Shown in pieces: positions 23,146-23,308 of a stretch of DNA of 23,308 bases (position 1 is its first letter; the number at the start of each line of letters is the position of its first letter). Where the stretch lies: contig URZF01000005.1 of NCBI GenBank assembly GCA_900552255.1, forward strand, positions 1 to 23,308. Direction: 5' to 3'. Under the pieces are notes generated by a model that saw only the letters and a list, made by a program, of their open reading frames with translations, made no database searches and was not told the origin of the DNA. The translations under genes and the position numbers were made by a program. The DNA is from an uncultured Eubacteriales bacterium. Its GTDB lineage: Bacteria > Bacillota > Clostridia > Oscillospirales > CAG-272.

Positions 23146-23308
23146 CATGATAGAGGCGCATCGCGCAAACAGTAGTTTTTTCGGATAAGGCTGTCGTCAG
23201 CCGTCGGAAAGGTGAAAGGTGCCGGTGCCGAAAGCGTGCGGAGGACGATGCCGCGCCGCTTGGTTTGGCGGATAAGATCCGTCCGACTGTCGTTTATACG
23301 GAGAGCTA
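23146..23308 (+). promoter_or_regulatory. Lysine riboswitch (L box), cut by the window edge
   Basis: The hallmark blocks of the lysine aptamer occur in order: AGAGGCGC (23152-23159), AGTAG (23171-23175), GGTGAAAGG (23211-23219), GGTGCCGAAAGCG (23224-23236), CTTGG (23259-23263), GACTGTC (23285-23291) and GGAGAGCTA (23300-23308). The P1 helix can form between ATGATAG on the 5' side and CTA plus the bases just outside the window. L boxes bind lysine and usually shut off lysine biosynthesis or transport genes in cis by transcription termination. The expression platform and regulated gene lie beyond the right edge. Assigned by eye, with high agreement to the known aptamer. Confidence 0.92.

Overview
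The window looks like a chromosomal segment of a Gram-positive anaerobe of the Bacillota, most likely class Clostridia (an Oscillospirales/Ruminococcaceae-type gut lineage). The evidence is: strong AAAGGAG-type Shine-Dalgarno sites; TTGACA/TATAAT promoters with 17-bp spacers in AT-rich gaps between GC-rich genes; a lepA-hemW pair; Bacillus-type ARG boxes; and a lysine riboswitch. The lineage call is inference. No tRNA, rRNA, CRISPR array, transposase or phage gene was seen.

Left part (1-2389), mostly minus strand: an outward-facing promoter at the edge; a decayed SAM-dependent methyltransferase gene (internal deletion plus two frameshifts) behind a leader of about 250 nt that contains an intrinsic-terminator-like hairpin; a tiny transcription unit (promoter, 18-codon ORF, 50-aa Cys-containing protein, perfect terminator); and a lipoprotein of unknown function with its own promoter. 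Centre-left (2390-9633), plus strand: lepA, hemW and a small two-TM protein, then uxuA (mannonate dehydratase) with a strong terminator, a membrane-anchored XRE-type regulator, and a promoter-led pair coding for a sugar-phosphate isomerase/epimerase-like TIM barrel and a Gfo/Idh/MocA dehydrogenase. The last genes suggest uronate or related sugar catabolism.

Right part (9702-22846), minus strand: one long, tightly packed arginine operon in the order argG-argH-argC-argJ-argB-argD-argF-carA-carB::dapF. It encodes every step from N-acetylglutamate to arginine, with glutamate-acetyl recycling by ArgJ, plus carbamoyl-phosphate synthesis. It starts from a near-consensus promoter covered by two tandem ARG boxes. 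Its last gene is an in-frame fusion of full-length carbamoyl-phosphate synthase large subunit and full-length diaminopimelate epimerase (1343 aa), with an SD-like site and a Met codon kept at the junction. Divergently, at the right edge, an extended -10 promoter leads into a lysine riboswitch that runs off the window.

The most interesting point is this arrangement. A lysine/peptidoglycan gene (dapF) is tied physically and transcriptionally to arginine/carbamoyl-phosphate synthesis, while the neighbouring divergent transcript is controlled by lysine. Everything here was read by eye, and no database search was possible.
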